Shown here piece by piece: positions 23,547 through 32,446 of a DNA stretch of 60,271 nt; the first letter of the stretch is position 1; every line of letters begins with the position of its first letter. Where the stretch lies: the NCBI GenBank assembly GCA_016711215.1, contig JADJTL010000008.1, positions 1-60,271 of the forward strand, in the 5' to 3' direction. The notes below the pieces were generated by a model that worked only from the letters and a program-made list of their open reading frames with translations, made no database searches and had not been told where the DNA came from. The position numbers and the translations under genes were made by a program. This stretch comes from Pseudomonadota bacterium (GTDB lineage: Bacteria; Myxococcota_A; Polyangia; GCA-2747355).

Positions 23547-25190
23547 CTACTCGCTAGCGGTCTCGGGCTCCATGTAGGGGTAGCGATAGTCGCGCGGCGG
23601 CGCGAGGTTCTCTTTGATGACGCGCGGCGTCAGCCAGCGCAGCAGGTTGGTTGGGCTGCCCGCTTTGTCGTTGGTTCCCGAGGCCCGCGCGCCACCGAAG
23701 GGCTGCTGGCCGACGACCGCGCCGGTGGGCTTGTCGTTGATGTAGAAGTTCCCCGCGGCGTGGCGCAGGCGCGCCAGCGCGAGGCCGATGGCCGCCTGGT
23801 CGCGTGCGAAGATCGCACCCGTCAGCCCGAAAGGTGAGGTCTGGTCGCAGAGCGACAAGGTGTCCTCGTAGGCGCCGTCCTCGTAGACGTGGCAGGTCAA
23901 GACTGGGCCGAAGATCTCCTCTGTCATCAGCCGCGAGCCCGGGTTCGTGCTCTCGATCAGGGTCGGTTGGACGAAGAAGCCCTCGGCGTCGGAGAGCGTG
24001 CCGCCGGCGACGATCCTGCAGCCGGGCGTGACGCGGGCCAACGCGAGGTAGTCATGGATGTTGGCCCAGGCGTGCCGGTTGATCACGGCGCCGACGAAGC
24101 TCTTGAAGTCGCAGGGGTCGCCCACGGGAAGGGCCGTAATCGCCTCGCCGAGCCGAGCCTCGAGGCGCGTCCAGAGCGAGCGCGGGAGATAGGCGCGTGA
24201 GACGGCCGAGCACTTCTGCCCCTGATACTCGAAGGCGCCCCGGATCAGCGCAGTTATCAACGCGTCCTCGTCGGCGGACGGATGAGCGACGATGAAGTCC
24301 TTGCCACCGGTTTCGCCGACGAGACGAGGATAGTTGCGATAACGCGCGATCTGCGCGCCGACCTCGCGCCAGATCGCGTTGAAGCTCGGTGTGCTGCCCG
24401 TGAAGTGCACGCCGGCGAGGTTGACGTCGGCGAGCGCCGCAGGCCCAATGGTCCGACCCTCGCCCGGGAGCAGATTGATCACCCCAGGCGGTAGGCCCGC
24501 AGCGGTCAGCAACTCGAGCAGGTAATGCGCGGCGAGCGTGGCCTCGTGGGCCGGTTTCCACAGCACCACATTGCCCAGCAGCGCGGGTGCTGTCGCCAGG
24601 TTGCCCGTGATCGAGGTGAAGTTGAAGGGCGTGATCGCCAGCACGAAGCCCTCGAGCGGGCGCCAGTCAGCGTAGTTCCAGCAACCGGGAGGCGAATGCG
24701 GCTGCTGCTGAAAGAGCTCTTCGGCGAAGTGGGGATTGAAGCGCCAGAAGTCGATCAGCTCGCACGCGGCGTCGATCTCGGCCTGGTGGGGGGTCTTGCT
24801 CTGCGCCAGCATCGTCGCCGCGTTGACCTTAGCGCGCCAGTGCGTGGCCAGCAGCTCGGCCGCCCGGAGGAAGATCGCCGCGCGCTCGGCCCAGGGCGTG
24901 CGGGACCAGGCGGGCCAGGCGGTCGCTGCCGCGGCGATCGCCTGCGCCACATGGTCGGGCTCGGCGGTATGGACCTGGGCCAGGACATGCGCATGCTGAT
25001 GCGGGCAGACGAGCGGGCGCCGGCGTGCCCCAGCGATCGCGCGGCCGCCGATGACGAGCGGGATCTCGACGACGGTCGACCGCTGTGTTGCTAGCTCGCT
25101 GCGCAGTGCGCGTCGCTCGGCGCTGCCCGGTGCATGGGTCTGGACCGCCTCGTTGCTGGGCGGAGGAACGCGGGTCTGCGCCTGGATCAT
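23547..25190 (-). CDS. delta-1-pyrroline-5-carboxylate dehydrogenase (ALDH4 type)
   Basis: 547-aa aldehyde dehydrogenase that oxidises glutamate semialdehyde to glutamate in proline breakdown. The catalytic Glu293 (VGETGGKDF) and Cys327 (YQGQKCSAVSRAY) are in place. The N-terminus (NEAVQTHAPGSAERRAL, IPLVIGGR) and KPTGAVVGQQPFGGARASGTN near the end match stand-alone P5C dehydrogenases like human ALDH4A1, not the PutA fusion. GGAGG sits 6 bases upstream of ATG 25190. No proline dehydrogenase gene is in the window. It is monocistronic as far as can be seen. Confidence 0.94.
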   Translation of the reverse strand: MIQAQTRVPPPSNEAVQTHAPGSAERRALRSELATQRSTVVEIPLVIGGRAIAGARRRPLVCPHQHAHVLAQVHTAEPDHVAQAIAAAATAWPAWSRTPWAERAAIFLRAAELLATHWRAKVNAATMLAQSKTPHQAEIDAACELIDFWRFNPHFAEELFQQQPHSPPGCWNYADWRPLEGFVLAITPFNFTSITGNLATAPALLGNVVLWKPAHEATLAAHYLLELLTAAGLPPGVINLLPGEGRTIGPAALADVNLAGVHFTGSTPSFNAIWREVGAQIARYRNYPRLVGETGGKDFIVAHPSADEDALITALIRGAFEYQGQKCSAVSRAYLPRSLWTRLEARLGEAITALPVGDPCDFKSFVGAVINRHAWANIHDYLALARVTPGCRIVAGGTLSDAEGFFVQPTLIESTNPGSRLMTEEIFGPVLTCHVYEDGAYEDTLSLCDQTSPFGLTGAIFARDQAAIGLALARLRHAAGNFYINDKPTGAVVGQQPFGGARASGTNDKAGSPTNLLRWLTPRVIKENLAPPRDYRYPYMEPETASE

Positions 25191-25492
25191 CTTCGCCTCC
25201 CGGTGCGCGCGGGCGACCCTGCGCCGTCGCTCAGCGCCGAAACGAATGCCCCACTCGCGCCTCGAGCCCCCAGCCTTCGTCGTGCGTCAGGGCAGCGGCC
25301 TGCCGCTCGATGGCTCCCGTCCGACGGGAAGGGCAACGCGACGCCGCCTCATGCCAATAGCAGCACGATCGCGGCGGCTTGTGAAAGGGTCTTCAGCGCG
25401 CGGGTGGTTGACCCGAGGGGGCGTGGGGGGGCTGGGCCCTGCGATCGGAGGGCCTGCAGGAGCCCCACGCGCGGGTGGGGCCGACGCGGCCT
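25191..25492. other. non-coding gap upstream of P5C dehydrogenase
   Basis: No plausible gene is seen. The left side should hold the promoter of the P5C dehydrogenase gene. The right side holds a perfect 7-bp hairpin (25462-25481) just past the stop of the 421-aa gene. GC-rich frames run through it on both strands without ribosome sites or recognisable protein. Confidence 0.6.
25462..25481 (-). terminator. hairpin after the 421-aa gene, possible terminator
   Basis: GCCCCAC and GTGGGGC pair perfectly around a 6-base loop, about 11 bases beyond the stop codon of the minus-strand gene. No U-run follows, so it may terminate poorly or only protect the transcript end. Confidence 0.45.
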
Positions 25493-26758
25493 TCAGGGCG
25501 TCTCGCTGCGCGCCAGCGCCGGCTGCCAGCCGTTCTCGAAGAGCGCGAGATCGTCGTCGAAGGAGGCGTCCATCGGCATGCGGAACATGCCGCGCAGCAG
25601 CCGGTCGAGCGTGTCCGGAAGGTATTTGACCCAGAGCTTGATCGGTACGTCAGTGATCTCGCCATCCGAGGGAGAGATGCAGAGCGCGAGGATCAGGTCC
25701 ATCAGGTAGAGCACGTTGGTCGCCAAATGCGAATGGTAGTCGCGGACGGCGCGCTGCTTGAAAATACGCTCCTCGTGCATGCTGATGCAGATCTCGGACT
25801 CGAGGAACTCCTGGTAGCTCGAGACGATGATCTCCAGCAGCACGTGATCCTCTGCGGTGTCGAGGAAGCGTGCATAGGCCCCCGGCACCTGCGCGGGGTC
25901 GAAGCCTCGGGTGCGAAGCACCTCGAGCGCGGGGCCCGCGGGGGCACGCTGCTGGAGCAGCGTGCGCGGTATCGTGTAGGCGACGCGCAGGTTGGTGGCG
26001 TTATAGCGTCCGCTGTGGCGCTCGACCTCGAGCAGTCGACATTGGTCGCTGCTGTTGAGGATGCGAATCAGGCGATCCTGTTGGTCTCCCTCGGTCACCA
26101 GCTTGATGCCGACGACGTCAGGGATCGAGAGGATCGGGAACTCCTCCTGGATGGTCCCTTGGCGGATCATGTTGAGCAGCCGGCGCTCGGCCCGGAGGAA
26201 CTCGGCGACCTGCTCTTCCTGGGGCGTAATCAGCTGGTGCTTGGGAATGCCCAGCTTGCGGGCCCGTTCCTCGGCGAGCGCGTCGGCGCTGGCGCGGATA
26301 CGCTCCAGCATGTAGTCGACGATCTGCCGGCTGCCCTTCTCCGCAATGCGCCGGAAGCGCTTGATCCGCGTCGAGCCCGCATAGAGCGGCGTGCCGTCGG
26401 GCCGGGGAACGTAATAGGCCCGCCCGTCGAAGGGGCTCTCACGGTAGTAGTCCTCGGGGAACTCGCGATAGGCCCGGAAGAGCTCTTCGATCCGCGGGTT
26501 GGAGTAGCGCGGGGTGCGGACGATGAAGTCCTTGAGCTGGCCCTTGTTCTTACATACCAGGCTCTGCGGCACGCTGCCGTAGAGCTGCTGCAGCAAGCTC
26601 GTCGTCAGCTGGTCCGCCCACAGGCGCGTGACGTAGCTGTTGAAGTTGACGATCTCTTTGAGCTTGTGAGCATCCTCCGGACGTGGCTTGTTGACCATCC
26701 AGCGCGAGACGACCTCGGCTAGTTGGACCCGGTGGACGAAGCTCTCAAGGTAGAGCAT
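25493..26758 (-). CDS. conserved-looking protein of unknown function, possible RelA/SpoT-like core
   Basis: 421-aa soluble protein with no signal peptide, no membrane helix and few cysteines, so probably cytoplasmic. I do not recognise a named family with confidence. Residues 211-220 (SIPDVVGIKLV) followed by GRYNATNLRVAYTIP (250-264) and LLEIIVSSYQEFLESEIC faintly recall the DlvGiRiv / gYr-H / veiQirt order of RelA/SpoT nucleotidyltransferase domains, but the key residues are not clearly preserved. The composition is less Ala/Arg-skewed than that of overlapping opposite-strand frames, supporting this strand. It is divergent from the HAD gene, 74 bases apart. Confidence 0.75.
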   Translation of the reverse strand: MLYLESFVHRVQLAEVVSRWMVNKPRPEDAHKLKEIVNFNSYVTRLWADQLTTSLLQQLYGSVPQSLVCKNKGQLKDFIVRTPRYSNPRIEELFRAYREFPEDYYRESPFDGRAYYVPRPDGTPLYAGSTRIKRFRRIAEKGSRQIVDYMLERIRASADALAEERARKLGIPKHQLITPQEEQVAEFLRAERRLLNMIRQGTIQEEFPILSIPDVVGIKLVTEGDQQDRLIRILNSSDQCRLLEVERHSGRYNATNLRVAYTIPRTLLQQRAPAGPALEVLRTRGFDPAQVPGAYARFLDTAEDHVLLEIIVSSYQEFLESEICISMHEERIFKQRAVRDYHSHLATNVLYLMDLILALCISPSDGEITDVPIKLWVKYLPDTLDRLLRGMFRMPMDASFDDDLALFENGWQPALARSETP

Positions 26759-26832
26759 TGCGGCAGATGGTTAGCATTTCGTCGCGGATGTGTCGAGGGG
26801 CGCCGACGAGCAGCTCACAATGGGTGGCGAGC

Positions 26833-27504
26833 ATGGTGCAAGGGAAACGCTATCAACTGGTCGCCTTCGATGTCGATGGGACGCTCGTGGCGAGCGGAAA
26901 GGGCCAGGTCGTCTGGGAGATCTTCAACGAGCACTTCTGCGGCGATCGCGCGAGCAACGCGATGCGCGGGCTAGCCTTCGAGGAGAGGCACATTACCTAC
27001 GCCGAATGGGTCGGCCTCGACGTCAGCGACTGGATGCTCGCCGGCGCGACGCGAGCGCAGATGGAGCGGCTGATCCTCGAGCGCCTGGTGCTGACCCCCG
27101 GTGCGGCGGAGACCGTGCGCCGCTTGCGCGCGCATGGCCTTCGGTTGGCGGTGATCAGCGGCACGCTCGACCTTACGCTGGAGCTGCTCTTTCCGGGTCA
27201 TCCCTTTGAGGTCGTGTACACGAACCAGCTCTACTTTGACGCGGCGGGGCGTGTCGATGACTGGCGTGCGACGCACTTCGACAACGCGGGCAAGGCGCAG
27301 GCCTTGCGTCAAATCGCGCGGCAGATGGCGGTGCCGCTCGAACGGACGGTCTTCGTCGGCGACCACCTCAATGACCTCGAGGTGATGCGTGCGGCGGGCC
27401 TGGCCATCGCCTTTGAGCCCAAGCATCCGTCGGTCAGCGCGATCGCCGATGCCGAGGTGCACGGGGATCTAGGTGGTGTGCTGCGGCTGCTCGGGATCGA
27501 GTGA
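26833..27504 (+). CDS. HAD-superfamily phosphatase (phosphoserine-phosphatase-like)
   Basis: 223-aa HAD hydrolase. Motif I is DVDGTL (Asp13 nucleophile, Asp15), motif II the Ser in VISGT, motif III the lysine in NAGKAQAL, and motif IV GDHLNDLEVM. A helical cap lies between motifs I and II. The motif pattern resembles SerB-type phosphatases, but the substrate cannot be read from sequence. ATG 26833 gives the usual short N-terminus before motif I; no strong Shine-Dalgarno is seen. A hairpin spans its stop codon. Confidence 0.88.
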   Translation: MVQGKRYQLVAFDVDGTLVASGKGQVVWEIFNEHFCGDRASNAMRGLAFEERHITYAEWVGLDVSDWMLAGATRAQMERLILERLVLTPGAAETVRRLRAHGLRLAVISGTLDLTLELLFPGHPFEVVYTNQLYFDAAGRVDDWRATHFDNAGKAQALRQIARQMAVPLERTVFVGDHLNDLEVMRAAGLAIAFEPKHPSVSAIADAEVHGDLGGVLRLLGIE

Positions 27505-27521
27505 GCGGCGTCGCGCCGCTC
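27503..27521 (+). terminator. 8-bp hairpin at the end of the HAD gene
   Basis: GAGCGGCG and CGCCGCTC pair perfectly around a 3-base loop, beginning inside the stop codon. No U-tract follows, so intrinsic termination is uncertain. Confidence 0.45.
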
Positions 27522-27547
27522 TGCGCTCCTGGCGCGCTCAGGGCGCT

Positions 27548-27600
27548 GGCCTAGTGGCCTAGTGGCCTAGTGGCCTAATCGCCTAAGGGCCTAATGGGCC
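27548..27600. repeat. 8-bp tandem repeat array (unit GGCCTAGT)
   Basis: Six octamers in a row: GGCCTAGT three times, GGCCTAAT, CGCCTAAG, GGCCTAAT, then GGGCC. The array lies between convergent genes, and its right end includes the stop codon of the 146-aa minus-strand gene. Confidence 0.95.
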
Positions 27601-28031
27601 GACGCGACCAAGGCCAACGCCACCACCGCCAACGCCAGGACGAAGCCGACCAGCGGCCAGAGCCAGGGGCGATTCGTTGTCGCGCCCTTGCGCTTGCCTG
27701 AGCTGCCCGTCGATGCGCTGGCGGCCGTTGGTCGCGGGCGCCGCGAGCGTCCTGCGCCAGCGGTCGCGGGGTTCACGGTGCTTGGCGTGTTGCCGGTCGC
27801 AGCGCGACGGCTCTTGCCGCGGGCGCGCGTCCGTCGTCGCCCCCGAGGCGCCAAGTCCTGCGCCGGCACCGCCGCTGAGGGCTCCGGCTCGGCCGCCACG
27901 CCGCCCACCGGCGCTGTCTGCGCGGGGGCCTCGTCGGGCGGTGGCGTCGGCTCCGCTCTCAGCGCGGGCGCCTCTCGCGGTCCATCACCGTCGTCCCAGC
28001 CGTCGTCGATGCTCCGCCATTGATCCGTCAT
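27591..28031 (-). CDS. low-complexity protein with C-terminal membrane anchor
   Basis: 146 aa. About 120 residues are Ala/Pro/Arg-rich and disordered-looking, with a strongly basic patch (RGRRRTRARGKSRR). They are followed by one C-terminal helix (WLWPLVGFVLALAVVALALV) ending 4 residues before the stop. The topology is that of a tail-anchored protein. No family is recognised. Coding status is supported by the coherent anchor and an acidic N-terminus (DDGWDDGDG), but composition-driven open frames are common here, so confidence is moderate. Confidence 0.5.
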   Translation of the reverse strand: MTDQWRSIDDGWDDGDGPREAPALRAEPTPPPDEAPAQTAPVGGVAAEPEPSAAVPAQDLAPRGRRRTRARGKSRRAATGNTPSTVNPATAGAGRSRRPRPTAASASTGSSGKRKGATTNRPWLWPLVGFVLALAVVALALVASAH

Positions 28032-28194
28032 GCTCGCAGCCTAGCGCAAAGGTTCACGCTATGCCCACTTCCTGCCGCGACGGCCGCGGGCGTCGCGGGG
28101 CGAGGCGCGGTCGGTCGCGCCTTGCCTTTGCCGAGGGCGAGCTTGGTTGCCGTGAGCCCCCAGCGTATGCTCGGGTCCAGAGGGAGGGCGGAGC

Positions 28195-28656
28195 ATGCAA
28201 ACGGCCGGCGAGGTGATGCAGGAGGCGCGCAGCGTCAGTCCAACGCTCTCGGTGCAGGACCTCGCCCGACTGCTGCTGGAGGAGCAGTTGGACGGCGTTT
28301 GCGTCGTCGCGGAGGACGGCGCGCTGGTCGGGGTGGTTACGTCGATGGATCTGATCTTCCAGGAGAAGCAGCTGCACCTGCCGACCTTCTTCATGCTGCT
28401 CGACGGCGTGCTGCCGCTCGACGCTCCGTGGCGCGCCGAGCGTGAGCTCGACAAGATCAGCGGTGCGGAGGTCGCGGATATCATGACGGCAGATCCCGTC
28501 GCCGTCGCCAAGGACACGCCGCTCGACCAGGTGGCGACGCTGATGGTCGAGCGTCACATCAGTATCCTCCCCGTAGTTGCGGACGACCGCCTGATCGGGG
28601 TGGTCACCAAGCCGGCGATGTTGCGTGCGGCCTTCAGCGCCCTGGCTGCCGGCTGA
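28195..28656 (+). CDS. two-CBS-domain protein
   Basis: 153-aa protein made of a tandem CBS pair (Bateman module). The first repeat is around residues 5-55 (SVQDLARLLLEE, GVVTSMDLI) and the second around 85-145 (VADIMTADPVAVAKDTPLDQVATLM, LIGVVTKPAMLRA). Such modules sense adenine nucleotides. A helical insert of about 30 residues lies between the repeats. A strong AGGGAGGGCGG ribosome site precedes ATG 28195. The last 23 bases overlap the 3' end of the convergent membrane-protein gene. Confidence 0.9.
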   Translation: MQTAGEVMQEARSVSPTLSVQDLARLLLEEQLDGVCVVAEDGALVGVVTSMDLIFQEKQLHLPTFFMLLDGVLPLDAPWRAERELDKISGAEVADIMTADPVAVAKDTPLDQVATLMVERHISILPVVADDRLIGVVTKPAMLRAAFSALAAG

Positions 28657-30349
28657 GCGGGGGCGCCGCGGCGCGCAGGGCCTCGAGCCGATCGAGCCGT
28701 TGACGCGCCAGCGCGGGGCAGCGCGGTAGGGTCAGCGCGCGACGCAGCCATCCTTCAGCAAGGCGCCGATCGCCGCGTTGCTCGGCGAGGTTCGCCAACT
28801 CGAGGTAGGGCGGTGCGTAGCGCGGGTCGAGGGCAATCGCGCGGGCAAACGCCCGCTCGGCCTGCGCGAGTTGATACTGACGAGCGGCCTCGCCCGAGCG
28901 CGGCGTGGAGGCGCCCGCCTGAATCTGCCACCACCGGCCGAGATTTGACCAGCTTGGCGCCAGGCGCGGGCCGTGGGTGAGCGCGCGATCGAGCAGTCGC
29001 TTGGCCAGCTGGAGCTGGCCCTGTTCGATTGCCAGCGCGGCGAGCTGACCATTGGCAAGCGGATGATCGGGGTCGGCCTCGACCACGTGCCGCCAGAGCG
29101 TGAGGTCGTTCCGCCAGACCTCGAGGTAGCGCTGCGTCTGCGCGGCGCAGAGCGCCGCAGCCAACGCCGCCGCGACGAGCAGGGCACGGCGCACCCGTGG
29201 CGCGGCGGCGTGCATCAGCGCGCCGAGCGTCAGCGCGGCCAAGGCCAGCGGCAGGTAGAGAAACCGGTCGGCGCGCGGCTGCGCCACCCTGACGATGCCG
29301 GCGGTCGGGAGCAGGGCGAGCCAGGCGCAGAGGCTCAGCGGAAAGGCGGCCACGGGCGCAGCGAGCGTGCGGCGCCGGAGCGTCAGGGCGATGCGCGCGA
29401 TCAGCGCTGTCGTCAGCGTGAGGCCGATCCAGGTTGCCGGCTGGGCCCAGACTGTCCCGGGCGCGTCGCGGTAGCTCGGCGACAGCGCCACCGGGGCGGC
29501 GAGGCGCGCCAGCGCCTCTGCCGGTGCCGCCAAGACGCTGCCGATCCGCTCGCCGAGGCCCGCTGCGCCGCCGCTGCTGATGATCCCGCTGCGCCGGCCG
29601 ATCTCCAGGCTCAGCAGCGCCCATCCTGCGGCGAGGGCGCCGAGGCCCAGCAGCGGCCAGCGCTCCCGCCGCTGTTGGGGCGCCGGGAAGCAACGCCAGA
29701 CCAATACCGCGGCGAGCAAGGGCACGACGATCGCCGGGGCCTTGCTCCCCAGCGCGGCGAGGGTGGCCAGCAGAAACGTGGCGCGCGCGCCGGCGGCCGC
29801 CAAGCCCTCGCGCTTGCGCAGGTGGAGCAGCGCGAGCAGCGCGAGCAGCGTGCAGCTGCCGTAGAGCAGGTCCTTGCGCGCGCTGATCCAGGCCGTCGGC
29901 TCGACCGCCAGGGGGTGCAAGGCGAAGAGCGCCGCCGCAGCCAACGCGGGACCAGCGCCGGTTCCGAGCGCGCGCGCGAGACCGAAGAGCAAGAGCACCG
30001 CGCTCAGGTGGAGGCCGAGGTTGGTGAGGTGGAAGGCGTGCGGCTCGAGTCCCGCGCGCCAGGCGTCGAGGCCGTAGCTGAGATCGCGCAGCGGGAGGTA
30101 CTCCCAGCTTCGGCCGGCGAGGGCCTCCCGCGGCGAGAGCAGCGCTCTCCAGGCCCCTCGGTTGCCGGCCGCGATGCGCTGCAGTGCTGCTCGCTCGCTG
30201 ACGTAGATGCCGTCGTCCCAGTGGAGGAAGGGGTAGCGGGCCACGGGGGCGTAGAGCAGGCCGGTGATCGCCAGCAGGCCCAGCACTGGCAGGGCGCTCG
30301 CGGCCCGCCGGAGGGCTCTCTTCGCGGAGCTAGGTCGGACCGACGCCAT
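28634..30349 (-). CDS. GT-C-type membrane protein with TPR-like tail (TMTC/O-mannosyltransferase-like)
   Basis: 571 aa. Around ten hydrophobic helices are followed by a soluble C-terminal third with TPR-like helical repeats (LANGQLAALAIEQGQLQLAKRLL, AERAFARAIALDPRYAPPYLELANL). Near the N-terminus the loop FLHWDDGIYV carries the acidic pair expected in GT-C glycosyltransferases of the TMTC kind. This predicts lipid-linked sugar transfer to protein outside the cytoplasmic membrane, which remains inferred. Six bases separate it from the upstream 220-aa gene. It ends convergently with the CBS gene. Confidence 0.8.
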   Translation of the reverse strand: MASVRPSSAKRALRRAASALPVLGLLAITGLLYAPVARYPFLHWDDGIYVSERAALQRIAAGNRGAWRALLSPREALAGRSWEYLPLRDLSYGLDAWRAGLEPHAFHLTNLGLHLSAVLLLFGLARALGTGAGPALAAAALFALHPLAVEPTAWISARKDLLYGSCTLLALLALLHLRKREGLAAAGARATFLLATLAALGSKAPAIVVPLLAAVLVWRCFPAPQQRRERWPLLGLGALAAGWALLSLEIGRRSGIISSGGAAGLGERIGSVLAAPAEALARLAAPVALSPSYRDAPGTVWAQPATWIGLTLTTALIARIALTLRRRTLAAPVAAFPLSLCAWLALLPTAGIVRVAQPRADRFLYLPLALAALTLGALMHAAAPRVRRALLVAAALAAALCAAQTQRYLEVWRNDLTLWRHVVEADPDHPLANGQLAALAIEQGQLQLAKRLLDRALTHGPRLAPSWSNLGRWWQIQAGASTPRSGEAARQYQLAQAERAFARAIALDPRYAPPYLELANLAEQRGDRRLAEGWLRRALTLPRCPALARQRLDRLEALRAAAPPLSRQPGR

Positions 30350-30355
30350 GGCTGC

Positions 30356-31018
30356 TCATTTGGAGCTGAAGTGGTCGTCCTTGTCGGCGAAGAGCACGTT
30401 GAAGGTCGTCAGCGTGCCGTAGCAGCGCGAGAGGTAGCCCTGGAGCTCGACCTTATCAGTCTCGGTGAGCTTCTCGTGGCCGTTGAGCTTCGCCTCGAGG
30501 ACGCGCAGTCGATCGCGAATCATCACGATCTTGTGGAAGAGCTGTTCGAGGGGCACTTCCTTGCTCTGCAGCGTCGTGTCGGCCGGTTGCAGCACGAGCG
30601 TCCCGCCCTCCCAGCGGCGCGCCAGCTCGGGATAGCCAAAGAGCGTCTCCTCGGTCAGCAGCTCACGCAGCACCTGCTTGAGACCATCGCGGTCCATCGT
30701 GATCTCTCCTGTGGTGTCACCGCGGGTCGGCTGGCGCAGCGTTGCGCGGGCGGGGCGCCGTGCTGCGTCGCCCCCGCTGCTGCCTCCGCGCGCCGCAGCC
30801 GCGGCCGCGCGACCGCGCGACACCGCTCGAGGTGGCAAGGCTACCGCGTCGACGCGGTCGGCCCGCACCTGGAAGGTGTGGCAGTAGGGAAGGGTTTCAG
30901 GGATCGAACCCAGCTCGGGTCGAAAGCGACATCGCCCGCGTCGTCGCCCCTCTGCGTCACGCGTTTCGGCCGCAAAGGCCACGCAGTCGGCACAGGTGGG
31001 CGCTGGTCGTTCGCTCAT
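30356..31018 (-). CDS. two-part protein: Cys-rich N-terminus plus conserved-looking helical C-terminus, function unknown
   Basis: 220 aa from ATG 31018. Residues 9-45 hold four cysteines in a zinc-ribbon-like arrangement (CADC near the start, RCRF and PYCH later). An Ala/Gly/Arg linker of about 45 residues leads to a compact helical domain beginning at an in-frame ATG (30697), which itself has an AGGAGA ribosome site. That domain (MDRDGLKQVLRELL, LEQLFHKIVMIRDRLRVLEAKL) could be translated on its own as a 113-aa protein. I do not recognise either part. It sits 6 bases upstream of the GT-C gene. Confidence 0.7.
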   Translation of the reverse strand: MSERPAPTCADCVAFAAETRDAEGRRRGRCRFRPELGSIPETLPYCHTFQVRADRVDAVALPPRAVSRGRAAAAAARGGSSGGDAARRPARATLRQPTRGDTTGEITMDRDGLKQVLRELLTEETLFGYPELARRWEGGTLVLQPADTTLQSKEVPLEQLFHKIVMIRDRLRVLEAKLNGHEKLTETDKVELQGYLSRCYGTLTTFNVLFADKDDHFSSK

Positions 31019-31221
31019 CGGCTCGGACGATAGCGGCACCCGCCGGCGCGGGCAAGCACAGCCAAGAGGCACAGCCCACTGGCGCAGCCAGCCGGAAGAC
31101 CCCCCCACTCGAAGACCAAGCTGGAACGCCCAGCGGGCAGGGAGGCCGACCGAGAGCGGGGGCCCGCGGCCCAGCAGGCGTCAGCAGAGCGCCGCCGCGC
31201 CGCCGTGGTACCGTGGAACCC

Positions 31222-32446
31222 ATGATGGCTCCGGTAGGCCGCCGAGCGTGGTTGCAGCGCGCGGGGGCGTTGGCCCCGCTACTGCTTGCGGGCTGCGTGC
31301 GGGCGGGCTTTGCGCCGGCTGGGACCTCCACGCCTTGCGACGCGACGCGGAGCCACTGCGATGGCGGGGGCTCGCTGCCCGCGGACGCGGCGGCCGAGGG
31401 CCCTCGGCGCGATGTGGGGATCCGGGCCGACCGGAGCGCCGCCGCAGACGCGAGTACGGTCGATCGAGGCGTCGACGCTGCTGACGCGCGAGGCGCCTTG
31501 ACGCTCGTGGCCAGTCCTGCCTCGCAACTTGCCGGAATCGGCCAGGCGCTGGCGCGCAACGGCAGCGTGCTGGGCCTGGGGATCTCCGAGGGCGAGGGAT
31601 GGCCTCGAGCTCTTCGACCTCATGCAGCCTCTGGCGCCACGGTCGCTCGGGACCCTGCGCACGGATCTCCCCCCAGCCCGGATCGCTGCGACGGATAACG
31701 ACGTGCTCGGTCTGCAGGTGGCCGGCGATCGCGCCTATTTGGCGACCTACGCTGGCGGGTTGGTGGTCGTCGACCTATCCAGCGGCGTGCCGGACTACCT
31801 CGGTCAGCTGGACCTGGGCGGCGAGGCCTGGGCCGTGCAGGTGGCAGGAGGTCAGGCCTACGTCGCCAACCATGCGCTGGGCCTCGCGGTCGTGGACGTC
31901 AGCAATCCCGCCAGTCCCTCGCTGCTCTACCAGCTTGCGCTGCGCGGGGTGATGCAGGACGTGCACATCGTCGGGACGACGCTCTACACGGCAGCCCGAA
32001 CGCACTTCCAGGTATTGGATCTCGCCGCCGCCGCGGCGCCGACGCTGCTCGCCGAGCTGGACATGACCGCCTACGACAGCACTGGGACGATTTACGAGGT
32101 TTGGAGCGAAGGCAGCTACGCCTACCTCGTCTCCAAGTCCGGGCGGCGCCTGTTGGTCGTCGACGTCCGCAACCCTCGGGCGCCGGTCGTGGTCTGGACG
32201 GGTCCGCCGGGCCAGCTCGACTACCGTGGTCTGGACGGCTTGGGCGCGCGGCTCTACGTCGGCACCGGCACCGGGTTTGCCGGCAGCATTCAGGTCTACG
32301 ATCTCAGCCAACCCGCGGCGCCGCGGCTGCTGGATGAGCTGGCGACGGGGGCAGCGATCTACGAGCTGGCCGCGATGCCCTGCGGCGTCGCGGCGTCGGG
32401 CTACGACGGTAGGGTGCGCGTGGTCTCGCTCGATCCCTGTCCCTAA
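31222..32446 (+). pseudogene. LVIVD-repeat lipoprotein with a one-base frameshift
   Basis: Surface lipoprotein with LVIVD beta-propeller-type repeats. The N-terminus has a twin-arginine-like signal (GRRAWLQRAG), a hydrophobic stretch and lipobox LLAGC, then an Asp/Ala-rich linker. Repeats such as VLGLQVAGDRAYLATY, GGLVVVDLSSG and AWAVQVAGGQAYVANH recur about every 40 residues to the stop. The frame breaks at the GGG run 31596-31598. Removing one G gives an uninterrupted EDGLELFDL junction, exactly the repeat pattern. It may therefore be an assembly error in an intact gene of about 407 codons. The 3' end overlaps the RND gene by 4 bases. Confidence 0.8.

Noticed and set aside
25475..26722. 415-codon plus-strand frame opposite the 421-aa unknown gene
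   Set aside because: Both strands are open and neither is a named family, so this was weighed. The minus frame has balanced composition and a hairpin after its stop; the plus frame is Val/Asp/Glu/Arg-skewed like other shadows.
28973..31033. 686-codon open frame on the plus strand opposite the GT-C membrane protein
   Set aside because: The translation is Arg/Gln/Glu-rich with no fold or motif, lacks a ribosome site and mirrors two well-supported minus-strand genes; typical of GC-rich antisense frames.
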